From Castanea sativa (taxonomy: Eukaryota; Streptophyta; Magnoliopsida; Fagales; Fagaceae), in contig NC_134020.1 in NCBI RefSeq assembly GCF_040712315.1, forward strand, positions 46,485,751 to 46,549,750: 64,000 nt of DNA, read 5' to 3'. The number at the start of each line of letters is the position of its first letter. Positions within the stretch are counted from its first letter, which is position 1. Both the position numbers and the translations under genes were made by a program. Under the pieces are notes generated by a model. That model saw only the letters and a program-made list of their open reading frames with translations. It was not told the DNA's origin and searched no databases. Shown piece after piece: positions 33,636 through 46,300 of this stretch.

Positions 33636-35001
33636 TTTTTTTGGTTGAAAGGATATTTCATTAAACAAAAACTAACCGGCCAGAGGAAACAACCTGGTCA
33701 TACAAAGTTCCAGACACATCAAGGCAGATAAGGAGAGCAACATCAGAAGGAAGTTCAAGGAAAATGGAAAAATTCTGCTTTAGGATAGCACCCCGTCTAG
33801 CGAGGGCATCCGCACACTTATTTCCCTCTTTATAACAATGCTGAATCCTAACTAAGGGAATACTTCTCAGGCTATTCCTACGATCAGCCACCAAAACATC
33901 AATACCATTAGGATTATTCAACTCTTTCTTCAAGAGGTCTACAACCAGCTTGGAATCAAGTTCAATCACCACTGCTGGAAGCTTGAGAGCAATGCACAAT
34001 CCGATGCCATCTTTAAGGGCCCAAAGCTCACTTGCTACACTAGTTGTACTCCCAATTGCACGAGCAAAGCCCTTTACCCAAACACCCTTCTCATCTCTAA
34101 TAAGACCACCTCCACCAGCCAGCCCGGGATTTCCTAATGAGGATCTGTCTGTATTCAGCTTATACCAATTTGGAGGACAATGCCATCGTACCTGGATGTT
34201 TTGATTAGTTCGGATTTGTTTCCCATTGATTCCAAGATAAAGAAATTCTGCTGCTTTGGCTAAGGTATCGGCTTTAAGGTCCTGATGAGAATGAGGATTT
34301 TCAGAGGCCATATTGTTTCGATGAATCCAAAGATTCCAGAGAGCAAAAGGAAAGAGAATGCTCCATACAATGCTCGAAACAGTGCTGGTCTTAGAGCTAT
34401 TGCAGTTCAGATACAGCCAGCTGTCAAGGCTAGCATCATAAAACAAACTTCTTTGAAAAGGCGGCTTTAAAGAATTCCAAAAAATTTGGGCCGTGGGGCA
34501 ATCTCTTAAAGAGTGAATGATTGTTTCAGGGGCATTGTTATACATAGGATAGAGAAAAGGAATATCCATTCCTCTTTTAGCCAAAATAGCTTGGACCAGA
34601 ATACTATGGTGAGAGCATTTCCAAAGAAAGCACTTGATCTTCGGTAAAGATTGCACTTTCCACACCCAATCTCCTCTGAACCTTCGACTAGCCTCATTAC
34701 TGTCTTCCCAATTAGCCAGCCAGTATGCTTCCTTAAGATTAAATCCACCGTAGGGGAGGAAAACCAAGAGAGCCGGTCTCCACTTTGGGTGGAAAAAGGA
34801 AGAGGAGTGGCCTTCATTTCCAGCTGGATGCAGGAAGGGAACTCAAAAGATAGACCCTCCCAATTCCACCCAAAGAAGCTAGAGATGTCTTTCAACATGA
34901 GATTTTCCTCACCTTTATTTAGGGGACCAGAAATCAGACTTCGCAAGGTGCCAATGTTCAGCCACTTGTCAAACTTCCCTTTGCTTCTCATGTGGTAGAG
35001 T
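33636..35001 (-). mobile_element. 5'-truncated L1-type LINE with 14-bp target duplication
   Basis: The 14-bp direct repeat TGGATATAACTTTT flanks the insert at 33622-33635 and 35002-35015. On the minus strand the insert ends in an A-run next to the left repeat, as expected for target-primed reverse transcription. Only the last about 1.37 kb of the LINE was copied. The coding remnant holds a zinc-binding RT-associated domain and an RNase H. Confidence 0.92.
33661..34991 (-). pseudogene. LINE ORF2 C-terminus (zf-RVT and RNase H), frameshifted
   Basis: The main frame 34767-33661 gives 368 aa: KEAYW then a zinc-binding segment (PKIKCFLWKC ... HSLRDCP), then a plant RNase H fold (KLNTDRSSLGNPG, ASELWALKDG, VIELDSK, CADALARRG). 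The usual TDG near the first Asp is TDR here. The upstream part (34991 to about 34750) continues in another frame (WLNIGTLRSLISGPL ... DRLSWFSSPT), so one frameshift near 34750 broke it. It was dead on arrival because of 5' truncation. Confidence 0.9.
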
Positions 35002-35015
35002 TGGATATAACTTTT

Positions 35016-36035
35016 ACACCCATGGCTTTCTAACTAATTCAATATGCAAAATTGTCATTCAGTTAGTTTTTATTTTTTGGTATGTGATACTGAGCTTGCA
35101 ATTTGTTTGTTTATTTTTTTTATAGTGAAAATATACATGCATCCAATTTTCTGGAATGATTTGGCTAAATTTTTGGATATTGGGTGTCCAGAATTTGGGG
35201 TGATGCCAATGAAGGAGATGCTTTAAAAGTAAAAACTATTTTTAATGTCCTTTTGTTATTATGATTATTTGGTAACAAAACCCACTTATAAAACTATGCA
35301 TATTGCAACTCCATTAGATATACCATCTATTCATCATATTGCAATTCTATAACATGAACAATTTCTACGCGAATTCGATAGGTTAGATGAGAATCAAGGA
35401 GGTATAAACTATAAAGTCTTAGGAAAAAAAAAATTAAAAAAAAAAAGAAAAGAAAAAACTCATCTTCTTTTTTTCATTGAAAATATCTTATGCATTTGTA
35501 AGATTTTTTTTTTCATGAAAAAAAAAAAAAACCAATTGAAGTGGAGAATATTGACCCTCTTACTAAATGAAGTTACCCTTCATTAATGAGGGTATTTTTT
35601 GAACTGCATAAAAGTTTAGTTGAATGAGGAAAACTTCTTATATATAGTGTAGATAAAAAAAAAAAAAAAAAAAATCTCTTTTACTCTCTTCACCATTTTA
35701 AATATGTGTTAGAGTTTAAGTCTCAAAAAATGAACTTCACACACACATAAACACTTAGATTAGATCGAGTAAAATTTCTATTTCATATAAAAAAACATAA
35801 TAATAATAATAATAATTCCAATTACTAAATTATATAAAAAGCATAACAGAAAGAACATATTTAAAAAAATAAAACAACTTCAAAGATAACCCAATTTCGA
35901 AAACCGTACAGTATCCTTTTATTTTTTATTTTTTATTATTTCACAGTATCCTAATTTCAATCAATATAAACTAGCAATATTATAATTAATTCCTCCAATA
36001 TATAATTAATTCCTCCTATCATGACTAACTAAAGA
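35016..36035. other. AT-rich spacer and NHL 3' flank
   Basis: Several A/T homopolymers (35508-35532, 35649-35673) and an AAT triplet run near 35798. From about 35820 it is the shared NHL 3' flank. No gene. Confidence 0.5.
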
Positions 36036-36620
36036 CTAAAAAACGTCGCAGTCCCTGGGTTTCACCAGCTTCCCTGACCCGGAGGCACTGCTATATGACG
36101 GAGAGAGAGAAACAACCAAACCTTCGCACCAAACTGTGATATAGTCACTCCCTAAATCTACAACTTGTCCACTTCCAGTAGCCATGAATTTAAACCCAGT
36201 AACAAGCATCACATTGAAAGTGATTGAGCCAGGTTTGCCGTCCACGTTAACGTCACGGAGTGCCCCTCTGTCCACGTAATCGTCTCTGGTGGCGAACGCA
36301 GCATCGACAATCGTCTGGCTAAGCCTGGACTGGTTGAAGGCAGGGATTCGGGTCTCGGAATTGAACCCGGATGCGTGAAAGAGCGAGGTTTCGTAGGAGA
36401 TGGTCATCCAGTTGTTGGGGTTATAGACGGAGAACCGGGCGTTCCAGTTTCCGGTGACGGAGGAGTTGGAGTCGAAGTAGGAGAAGTTAGAGACGGAGAC
36501 TGAGTCGACTCGGAACTTTGGCAAAATAGGGCTGTTGTTGGTGACGAGGAGGTCAAAGATGTAGAAGCGGAATGCGGTCACGCATATGATGGAGAGGAAG
36601 ATGAACCAACGAGTTGACAT
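36036..36620 (-). CDS. NHL/LEA-2 protein, shortest intact array copy
   Basis: 194 aa, single exon, starting MSTRWFIFLSIICV. Membrane segment at about 4-26. The LEA-2 domain starts LPKFRVDSVSVSNFSY and contains WNARFSVYNPNNWMTISYE, then lacks the STLLYKP-type stretch found in the copies at 23883 and 30703, so it is about 15 residues shorter there. It continues TRIPAFNQSRLSQTIVDAAF and ends GSGKLVKPRDCDVF. NPNNW replaces the usual NPNKK. The frame is intact, so the shortening may be tolerated. Its promoter module is well kept. Confidence 0.9.
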   Translation of the reverse strand: MSTRWFIFLSIICVTAFRFYIFDLLVTNNSPILPKFRVDSVSVSNFSYFDSNSSVTGNWNARFSVYNPNNWMTISYETSLFHASGFNSETRIPAFNQSRLSQTIVDAAFATRDDYVDRGALRDVNVDGKPGSITFNVMLVTGFKFMATGSGQVVDLGSDYITVWCEGLVVSLSPSYSSASGSGKLVKPRDCDVF

Positions 36621-36672
36621 TGCTTGGACCTCAATTACTTTGGATTATATGAGAGTTAAGAGGGTTTTTGGG

Positions 36673-36696
36673 CTTTATATAGAGGAGGACACCGAC
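36673..36696 (-). promoter_or_regulatory. TATA box plus DRE-like core of the NHL gene at 36036
   Basis: On + GGGCTTTATATAGAGGAGG is followed by ACACCGACTTTCTAATTC. ACCGAC is at 36691-36696 and the TATA box about 55 bp upstream of the ATG. Confidence 0.6.
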
Positions 36697-36703
36697 TTTC
36701 TAA

Positions 36704-38348
36704 TTCTTCACCAGTCTTCTATTCCGACCTATAAACTCTATATTGACGACACGATTAATTTATTTATTAGTATAATTTAGTTTAGCTCAAAGTTTATTAC
36801 TCACAGGCTTAAAGAAGTTAAAAAATTCTACTCAAACCAAAATTTTATTTATCTTATATTATATGAATTAGTTAAAAGTAAAACTCTATTTTTCTAAAGT
36901 TTTAAGAAATTATAAATTATATTCCAACTAAAACTCTATTAACAAAGAGGTGATATATATAGGAGAAGTTCAGAAAAAATTCAATTAAATTTTAAATTGG
37001 AATTCAATTAGAGTCTAAATTTGGGCCATATGTTCCATCTAATCTAATTTTTAAAATTTGTGTCAAGTTAGTTAATTTAGTGTAAAAATTGGAATTTAAT
37101 TAGAGTTTAGTTTTGTGTCATGTGTTTCATTTAATGTAAGTTCTTTAATTTTTGTGCCAAGGGAGTTAATTCAATGTAGAAAAGAAGAATTCAATATAAA
37201 TAAACCATAAAAACCTTTTTTTTTTTTTTTGAGGAGGAATAAACGATAAAAACCTAATCATATAAATATACCATGACTATATACGGTCCATTACTAACTA
37301 GGTAAAATAATTTGACTAATTATTTATATTTTTATAAAAAAATTTATTTTAATTTTAAATGCATCAATGCATTTGCATGAGTTACATACTAGTATATATA
37401 AATGCAGAAACCTCATATGAGAGAACATGAAGTTCTATCATGTGGCGCATTCCTTGAAATTTTCTTTATTTAGGCTTCTAAATCAACAAAATTTGCATTT
37501 ATATCAAAGTATTAATTTTTTGAATTAACCGATAGAGTAAATGCATATATTAATTATCTATAGTTGTGCATTAATTACTTATATTAAATAAATTTATATG
37601 ATTATTTTTATATACTCTATATAAGAGATAATTTTTTGTTGGAATGATAATAATAAATTTAGAATATGAAATTCTTACTTATATTTAGTTGCTTTAACAA
37701 AAATTAACAAAAAAACCATAAAAAATTAAATATTTGTGAATTCACTAAAATTAATCTTAATCCTTTAAATTTCCTAACTTCTTTCAGTCACATGTGAGAT
37801 GTGTGTGTGTGTGTGTGTGTGTCAGAATAAATATACTTATTTTGCTATAGCATAATGAAATTTTAATATCATTTTTCTAAGATTTATATGAGAAACAGTA
37901 TATATATTTTTAATGTGAGAAACAATTGAAACACTATATCATGGAACAATTGAAGCTCGAACAAAAATGGGAAAAAATTAGTAACAAACAATCAAGAATG
38001 TAAAAAAATAAAAAAATTGAATGATATATGCATTTTTTAGAAAGTATGAAACATGCTTATCAATATTAACCAGCATATCATGTAATCTTAGTGTCTTTCT
38101 ATTTTTTCTATAAAATAACTAAAGATTACAATTTTTACAAGGAGATTTATTGAAAAAAATTTATACATTGATAGTTAGGGAATTTAATTCATGAATGTCT
38201 CTATTGGAAGCTACAAGATTCTTGGTAAAACTTATTGAAATATTGAAGAAACTAATAATAAGTTGCACCATACATTGTGTAAGAATTCAAGTAGTTGTTT
38301 TATAAAACTTGGGCTCTAACTATTCCTACTGGCTTAATTAATATGTAT
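36704..38348. other. AT-rich spacer right of the compact NHL array
   Basis: Contains two imperfect 92-bp tandem copies (36997-37088 and 37089 to about 37178) and a GT microsatellite at 37800-37822. No gene seen. Confidence 0.5.
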
Positions 38349-38353
38349 GTATG

Positions 38354-39035
38354 TGTGTGATGCATAAATTTAATAAGGTAACAGTGTCACGTGTCATATT
38401 CGAGGCCAAGGAGATTGAGACAATTCCGAGAAGACTATATCCTCGGTGGCACCTTACCAAAGGAGGTTGCATTGTAGAGGAAGGGCTTCAGAGAGGGGCT
38501 TAGTCATGTCATGTCTGAAGGGATGGTATCTACCACCACATTTATTGCACCTCACCAAACCCTCTGATTGCATTTATGTGGAGAAGACCCCTGAACAGTG
38601 CTGTCTTGATTACTGCAACTCACAGAAGATTTGGAGAAACGTATGATGGGACAAGCACTTGAATAGTGGCCTACATAATTAACAAATGGAGGGCCAAGAT
38701 CAGGGAAGAGAGGCTATATAATGTAAGAAATCCTCAAGGAGAAGGGGATCATCTGAAAATTGGTGGAAAAAACACTGTAGCAACAAGAATTGAAATTGTA
38801 ACCAAGTCTAAAGAAATATATTCAAGAACTACTCTCCTTGGATTTTGCTGAGAAATGATTTCTTTGCATAAAGCTTGTTTTTCTTTTCTTTCTTACTATC
38901 TTTAATCCACTGTGAGCGCTGTTCAATTAATTGAAGTCTAGTTTTTAGCCCACTCTTTACAAATTCATTGTGTTGGGCTCTTTAGGCCTTAATCCTATTA
39001 CCCCTTGGGCTAGGGATCCAAATCGAGCCCTTACA
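38354..39035 (+). mobile_element. solo LTR with GTATG target duplication
   Basis: TGTGTGATGCATAAATTT at the start and AATCGAGCCCTTACA at the end. GTATG lies at 38349-38353 and 39036-39040. TATA-like GCTATATAATG lies near 38713. The left flank is a short GTAT repeat, which weakens the target duplication a little. Confidence 0.75.
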
Positions 39036-39040
39036 GTATG

Positions 39041-39794
39041 CATTATGGTAGTGTTAATTTAGATATTCTTACCAATTATTATGATAGTTTCGATAATAAT
39101 TCATGCAATTACATTAGCATAATACTAGTCTCGTATTAAAAGAATAGAAAACAAACAAAATACAAGTTACAAATGGCTTGATCTATCTCTATCCCAGTGT
39201 TATTCTATTTATACAAAATTTAAGCAAGGAGAGTGTCATTTCTTTCATAGTTTGCATATAATTTTATTTTCTTCTAAAAACATAATAGCACGCTAAGAAA
39301 GTTACGAAAAAAAAAAAATCTACTTATCCTATTGTGATTATAGAAATCAATAGTAGAGTATTATTTATACAAATATTTGGAGCGAAGTGTCATTTTCATA
39401 AAACTCAAGGGAGGTTGATGAAATTTATACAAAATTTAAAATAATATTTAAACTCAATTACTAGAAGTTTCAAGAAATATAAAGAAAAATTTGAAATTTG
39501 AAAATTATTATAGTTATTAATACAAATTTATTTTGATTTTGTTTGTGCATAATATATTAAATATGATTTTGATAATTATTGTAGTTATTAATATTTATTT
39601 ATTATGATTTTAGTTCTAAATGGAACTATTCAATAAATATTATGATAATTAATAAATATTTGTTATGATTGTGGTTGTATATGAAATTATTTATTATAAT
39701 ATATATATTTTTTTTAAAACGATATTGCAAGTTTTTGATTGAGGGTTTAAATAGTAGAATATATCATAGAATCATTTATTCTATTATTTATACA

Positions 39795-39832
<38 letters not shown>

Positions 39833-40160
39833 CATCACCAGTTTTGAGCACAATCACGACTTCACCAATAATATGAATCTCAGTCAAGTTGGCGTTTGAG
39901 GCTAGATTTATTATGCAATATTTCTCATTGTTGCTATTTTTAATTTTTAATTTTTAATTCTTCCATTGTGAACCTCTCAACATTAACATAAATAAAAATG
40001 TGAAAGTTATACAATTGTTTAATTTTGACCCACACAATAACCCTATTTAAATTTCAAAAAAAATTCTCTTCTTGTTTTTAATTAATTTATTTACAGTTAA
40101 TAAATAATTTAACAAATTGGTTTTTATATTAGCTTACTAGTAAAGCCCTATCTTGGATCA
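39041..40160. other. AT-rich spacer before the AATF gene
   Basis: AT microsatellite at 39799-39831. Otherwise unassigned. Confidence 0.5.
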
Positions 40161-40171
40161 AGCCCAGCCCA
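40161..40171 (+). promoter_or_regulatory. site II (TGGGCT) motifs upstream of AATF
   Basis: AGCCCAGCCCA, the reverse of two overlapping TGGGCT site II cores, lies about 140 bp upstream of the ATG. Site II motifs are common in promoters of plant ribosome-biogenesis genes, which suits the product. Confidence 0.5.
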
Positions 40172-40306
40172 GCTCTTTACAAAACCTTTCCTCTTCCTCT
40201 GATCAAAACCCCAAATCTTTAACAAAACCCGGTCTCAGCTAAACCTCTTCTTCGTTCAAGGTTTTGGAAAACTATTTGGTTCTTTGGAAATTCTAAGGTT
40301 TTCATA

Positions 40307-43300
40307 ATGGGTTTAAATTCGAAGCGGTCGAAAAAAGCGCAAGACATCGACAGCGATTTCGATGATTTTGATGAAGACATGGACAACGGGAATGTAACTG
40401 TGAGCCAAAAAAAAAAAAAAATCTATTTTTAATTTTTACAATAATTAGTGGAATTTTGATTAATATTGTTATTGGGTTTGGTTTTTGTGTTTGTGACTCT
40501 GGTTAATTGAGCAATTTTATGATGTAGTTGGGGCATGAAGAAGAAGAAGAAGAAGCTGATTATGAAGATGAAGATGGAGAGGGAGATGAAGGAGAAGCTA
40601 ACAATGGAGATGAGGAGATGGAACAGCTAGAAGAAGAGTATAAGAATCTTAAGCACCAGGAAATGTAAGATTCTGTTATTTGTTTATCACATTTGGTTGT
40701 GCACTTGATTTTGTGTGTAATAACATTGAAACATATTGATTTTTAGTTTCTGGGTGTGGGTTTTTATATGATTTTTTGAAATCTTAGAGGACTTGTACCG
40801 AGTAATTTTTACTTAGAATTTGAAGGAAAATCTATGGGGAGGGTGTATTCCAATGAATTGGGAAGTTTTTTTTTATTGACATTGTAGCGTGTTACATTTC
40901 TCCCAGGAGGCATGGACACTTCATTTAGGGTGCTGACTCGTGTTGTATCCTTGTCTTACTTGTGTTGTACCAGCTATTTCATGTTATAATTTTTCAGAAA
41001 TTCCTCATGTCATACCCGTGCTTTTCTCTTTTGTATAGATATTTGACTCATTTTCATCATGATTATGGTTGTTTTGGTGAAAGGTGGATCTATAAAATGT
41101 TTGGTCGGTAGTTTCTTTGTGGCATACAGATGCTCAATTACTCACATACGCGATATTAGGCATGTTTGTTATGACATATATGTCCATGCATATCTGTTAA
41201 ATGTATGCTGTTTTATAATTGTTGGGTTTCAATTTTCATTCAGAGATATTTTTAATGATTTGAAGCGTCATAAGGATGAAGATCTTCTTAAGGGTCAGGC
41301 AGTGAAGAATCAAAAGGTGTGGGTTTTACAGATTCAGTCATTAGTTGTCCTTCCTTCGGTTGTATCAGTTTTTTTTTCTTTTTCTTTTCCTTTTAAGAAT
41401 AGTGTTCTTGACTGTTACTTTCCTTTCTTAATAATTATACTCTTTGAAGCAATTAGTTTATTCTGTATACTATTTCCCTCAACATTGATAAACTTCTTTC
41501 TCCTTTTTCCTGAAGGCTCTTTGGGACAAAGCTCTGGAGCTCAGATTGTTAGTTCAGAAGGCATTCTTAAGTGCAAATAGATTACCCCAGGTCTTTTTTG
41601 GTATTTTACTCTTATTTAACTTAATTCTAGCTCTTTAATATCTAAACATAGTGTCTAAAGATGATGGATTGTCTGCAGGAGCCAGTTAGGTCTTTATTCT
41701 GTAATTCAGATGAGGGTGTCAATACGGCATATTTGGACCTCATTACCTCATCTAAGAATACTTTAGATTCCCTATTGGAACTACAAGAGGTATGGCCACT
41801 TTGGAAATTTTTAATTATTTTTATGTATTTGATATACATTCATTTAGCTTCAAAGAATATGACCAGCAGTTGATGCTTTATTTTGGCCTTATAAATTTTT
41901 CTGTCAATATATTTTCTCTGTACATCTTGTGATAATTTTTTTGTGACAGGCTTTGCTTGAGAAGAATCCTTCTGTTGCTGAATCCTCAGATGGTACTGAA
42001 CAAGTTCTCTCTGTATTGTATTATTTGGTTATCTACTCACTTGGCACTGTGTGAAAATTTTTCCATTTTGCTAGATTCTATTTTCTAAATTTAGAGTTCC
42101 TTATCATACTTTTTATCTCTCAAAGAGTTTATAATCTCTGTACAACAAAGTCAGATATTATGAATAGAGAAGGCAATACCAAATCTTTAAAGCATTCTTT
42201 TCAATATTTCTGCTATTCCTTTGATTTTTATTGTTTTTTCTTTTTCCTGCAAGGGTTCTGATATTTCCAATTTTCTTGTGCAATCTTTCGTCAACATAAA
42301 GCTAATGTCAAATATTGACTGAATTGTAAAGCCAGCAAGAGCTTGTCAGTTAGGCTTAAGACTTGGTTTGCATAGTTCTAATGCTTTAGTTTCAGGCTAT
42401 GATTTCTGTTCAAGAATAAACTACATATGTGCATGAAAAGTTATTGATTTAGCTTGCTTATCCTAACAAGGTTTCTCTTCTTAAGGTAAGTCTGAAAGAT
42501 CATCCAAGCATTCAGAAGCTTCTAAGAACTCGAATGTTGAAGGTGATGAAGATTGGTCAAGGGTTTCTCAATTGCATTTGAGGTACTTTGATCATCCTCT
42601 AGATGTACTTATGATCTGTTGAACATTGAACTCATCCTTCTTTCGTAAAAAGTAGGAAATCAAGTTTTTGAATTCTTCATCCAATACCAATGAGTTGGGT
42701 GACATACTTAGGTAGACATAACAACAGCCTCTTTCTGATGATGATGATCCATTTAAGTGAGTTGGAACAGTGCTTGAGGGGGGCTGTTAGTCCTTTTTTC
42801 GTTCTTTTATACCGCCTTTGTTATTTGTCTTTTGCTATTAATGTTATGGAGGTTTCCGTGAATGTATCTTTTTTGGGATATATATACATTATTGAGATTG
42901 AAAACCTAGAGGAGGAAAATCCCGGTATTGGAGCAGAATTGTCTCAGTTAAGTTGGTAATAGTTTTATTTGTTTTTTTGGTTTTTGTTTTCAACAACCTG
43001 AATCCAATTACCTGTCTTATAAAAAAAAAGACTCCAATTACCTGTCTTAATCTTAGTAAAGTACACGTTAAAAGTAATGTTTACCCTTATATTCCCATGT
43101 TTCATGCTTTATTGCCTTTTTTTAGTTCTGTTGTATATCTATAACATTATCACATCATCTTTGCATGCCTTAAGAGCCTGCTAGTGCAATTAATTTCTTA
43201 ATTTGGGCGTTGAATGTATTATTCATGTTTGTATCCTTTAGAATAGCTTCCTTCAGAGACAAATCAATAGACAAATGGCAGAGGAAGACAGAGGTGGCAA

Positions 43301-46300
43301 CTGGTGCAGCTGCTATTAAAGGAAAATTGCATGCTTTTAATCAGGTTAGGCCTTGTGACTGGGCTGATTACCATGTCCATAAGGTGTAAAACAGGCTCAT
43401 TAAATTCTTCTATTCCATACACAGAATATTAGTGAGCAAGTTGCTGATTATATGAGAGATCCAAGTAGAATGCTCAAGCAGATGCAACTGAGGAGATCAA
43501 CAGTCAGTGTATTTGGAACTGTAAGATAATCTCTCTTTCTTTCTTCTTTTTATTTTTATTTTTTTTATACTTAAGAGAGAATGTATATTTACACTCAGAT
43601 GAAGGCCACACACACATGTAGATTAAATGGACAAGGTAACATAAAAATTAGCCTATTTGACATTTGTATTCTAATACCTGGCATGTTGATGGCAGGATCC
43701 TGACAGGGAGAATAGCGCTAAGGGAGAGGTAATCCTACTTTTGTGTGTCTACTTGAGTTGATTATAGAATGTTCATTTTGATTCCAGAATCCCACCTGAG
43801 AGCAAAAGAGTGAATATTGGATTGCATTTGAAGGTACCAAATCATCATCTAAAATGGACTATCATGGCGAACAGAATCATTAACATTGAAGTTAATTTTG
43901 GGATACTCACAGACAACCTCGAATGTATTGTGTCACTCATGGTGTTGACTTCAATCTTTGCAATAGTGCACTCTGTGGGTTGATTTGTGCTTTCTAATGA
44001 TAAGCATATTGGATAGTCCAATCTCCTTCAAATATGCCTTTAGAACGCCAAAATACCTTTTAGGTATCTTGTTATGGTCGAAAAACAAGATAAATAGGCA
44101 ATATAAACAGAAATGGTTGCTGGTGGTACTTTCTGGGAAAAAAGTTGGGTTTGCATGGGTACCAAATCTAAGTGCTTGTTTGGGAGAACTTATTTTCATT
44201 GGTTTATTGGCTTAAAAAATGAGCTGGGCAAAAGTATAGTTGTACTAAGAAAACGTAGAACTTATAAACTTGTACATGAACAAAATAAGCTGAACAAACA
44301 ACTTAATATTAATACACCAATCATCGAAATGGACACTTATTATAACTTATGATTTAAGGAAAAGATCAATAAGATTTAGTAAAGGTGTATTTTGAAGGCC
44401 TATGGAAATTGAATTTCTAGCTCTGATCAGATCTGCTAGGTGACTTGCAAATTCACGCATTTCATTGATAAGTAATATATTTTATTTATTTTATTGATAA
44501 GGCTTCAACTTTACTCCATGTCCTTCTTTTGCATATCATTTGTTCCCTCTGATGCTATGTAAATAGAACCCATTATTTGTGTGTGAAGAACACCTCACTG
44601 CTTCTGTTCAATATGATGGCAATCATATTGTCATGACTCATGAGATATAATGCAACTTAATTTTGTAACATATATAATTTGTTACGTGAAAAACTAAATA
44701 AATGAAATGTTTTTGTAAGCTCAGAGAGACGTTATTCCTCTTGGATACATTTGTCAACCTTATCATTCTGTAAGCATAAAATGTTATTTATATAACTTTG
44801 AGTAAAAAGTATATGCTGATGGGGATTACTGAATGATGACTGCCATAGGTCATTAGATATTATGCAGTCTTTATTTCTGCAGAGAAAAGTAAAATGAGGG
44901 AGAGGATTGTGTATAAAGTTATGCTTTTCTGATCACATAATGATGTTTGCTATATCCTTCTACTTTGAATAGGAAGTACAAGCTGATGGTGATCCAGAAC
45001 TTTTGGATGACTCCGAATTTTACACGCAATTACTGAAGGAATTCTTAGAGACGAATGACCCAAAATCATCTGGTAAAATTGTGGCATTTTGAAATTTGTA
45101 TATTTATTTTTCTGCTCTTGGACTAAATCTATAAGAGTTTTTGTATTCATGTTCATATTGTGACATCTTCTCTTGTTGGTTGCAACAACTACAATAATCT
45201 GTAATTGCCAAAAATTTAGGGTCAGTGATGGATTCCCATGATACTAATTTCAGTTGGCCACATGTATTCTTCTCCACCATTCTATCTTATTCAAAATCGT
45301 ACTCTTTGTTATCTCCTTAATTACTATGCCATTTTTTACTTCTTCGACTAGGGTTATTTTAGGTCCTTCGCTTTCTCTTTTTATTCTCTCAACTTGAATC
45401 AAATCACTTTTTCTTATTGGTACATTAATTGCTCTCCTTTGCACATGACCAATTTAAGAAATTTTCTTCATTGCGTGTCCCTACTATCTTTGTATTGCTA
45501 CTTATCTATCTTAACATTCTCATTCTATGAACATGTTGCTTCTTAATATCCCAACACTTGGTCCCAAGCCTTAGAAAAAGGAAGAGGATTGCTGGTTGCA
45601 GTAGGTTGATGTGTTGCTCAATGTTTGTTTGAGCTTATTCTGTTTATTATACAAAAAATTACGGCTATACCTAGAAAAAGATGACGCTTTAACAAAGCTA
45701 TAAATTTTAATTTATGATGAAAATAAGTTTGTCCAAATGACTGCATAAAAATTTTGTTGCTTGATTATGAATCAATCAATTTCTGTATTCAAAAGAGGAA
45801 AAAAATGGGGGCAGAGGGGTGGGGGTGGGGGTGGGGGGGGGAGGGTTTTTCTTCTATACCTCATGAGTCATTCGGTTATAGCACTGCTTGGGATGTGGAG
45901 ATGGATGGATGGACATAATTGCCTGATATTGTGCCATTTTATTCTGCCCATTAGTTGAAGAGAACCCAGTGACAAGGTCAATATCATTTTATTGTCTATA
46001 TCTATGAATTATACCATAGTTTTTCTGGAACTTAGCTATATAGTCTACATGAAAATGGACTCGCAGCTGACAATTTATAAAATTTTCCTTTTTTATTTAA
46101 AAAAAAAAATTAAAAGATATTTTTCTACACTTTCAAATGGAACTTGGTTTTTGGTGAACATCATTTGCATACTTGTCCTATTGTATTCAAAGGAAATCTA
46201 CTAATTAAACATTCTGTGAATGACTCCTTGATTTTAACCATTCCTTGTTACACAGATTTTTATGCCTTGAAAAGGTTGCAAACTAAGAAGAGAAAGATTG

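Noticed and set aside
34651..34998. Plus-strand 115-aa ORF in the LINE
   Set aside because: It is antisense to recognisable LINE coding sequence.
41059..41580. 173-aa ORF as a separate gene
   Set aside because: It is AATF exons 3 and 4 read through the intron between them.
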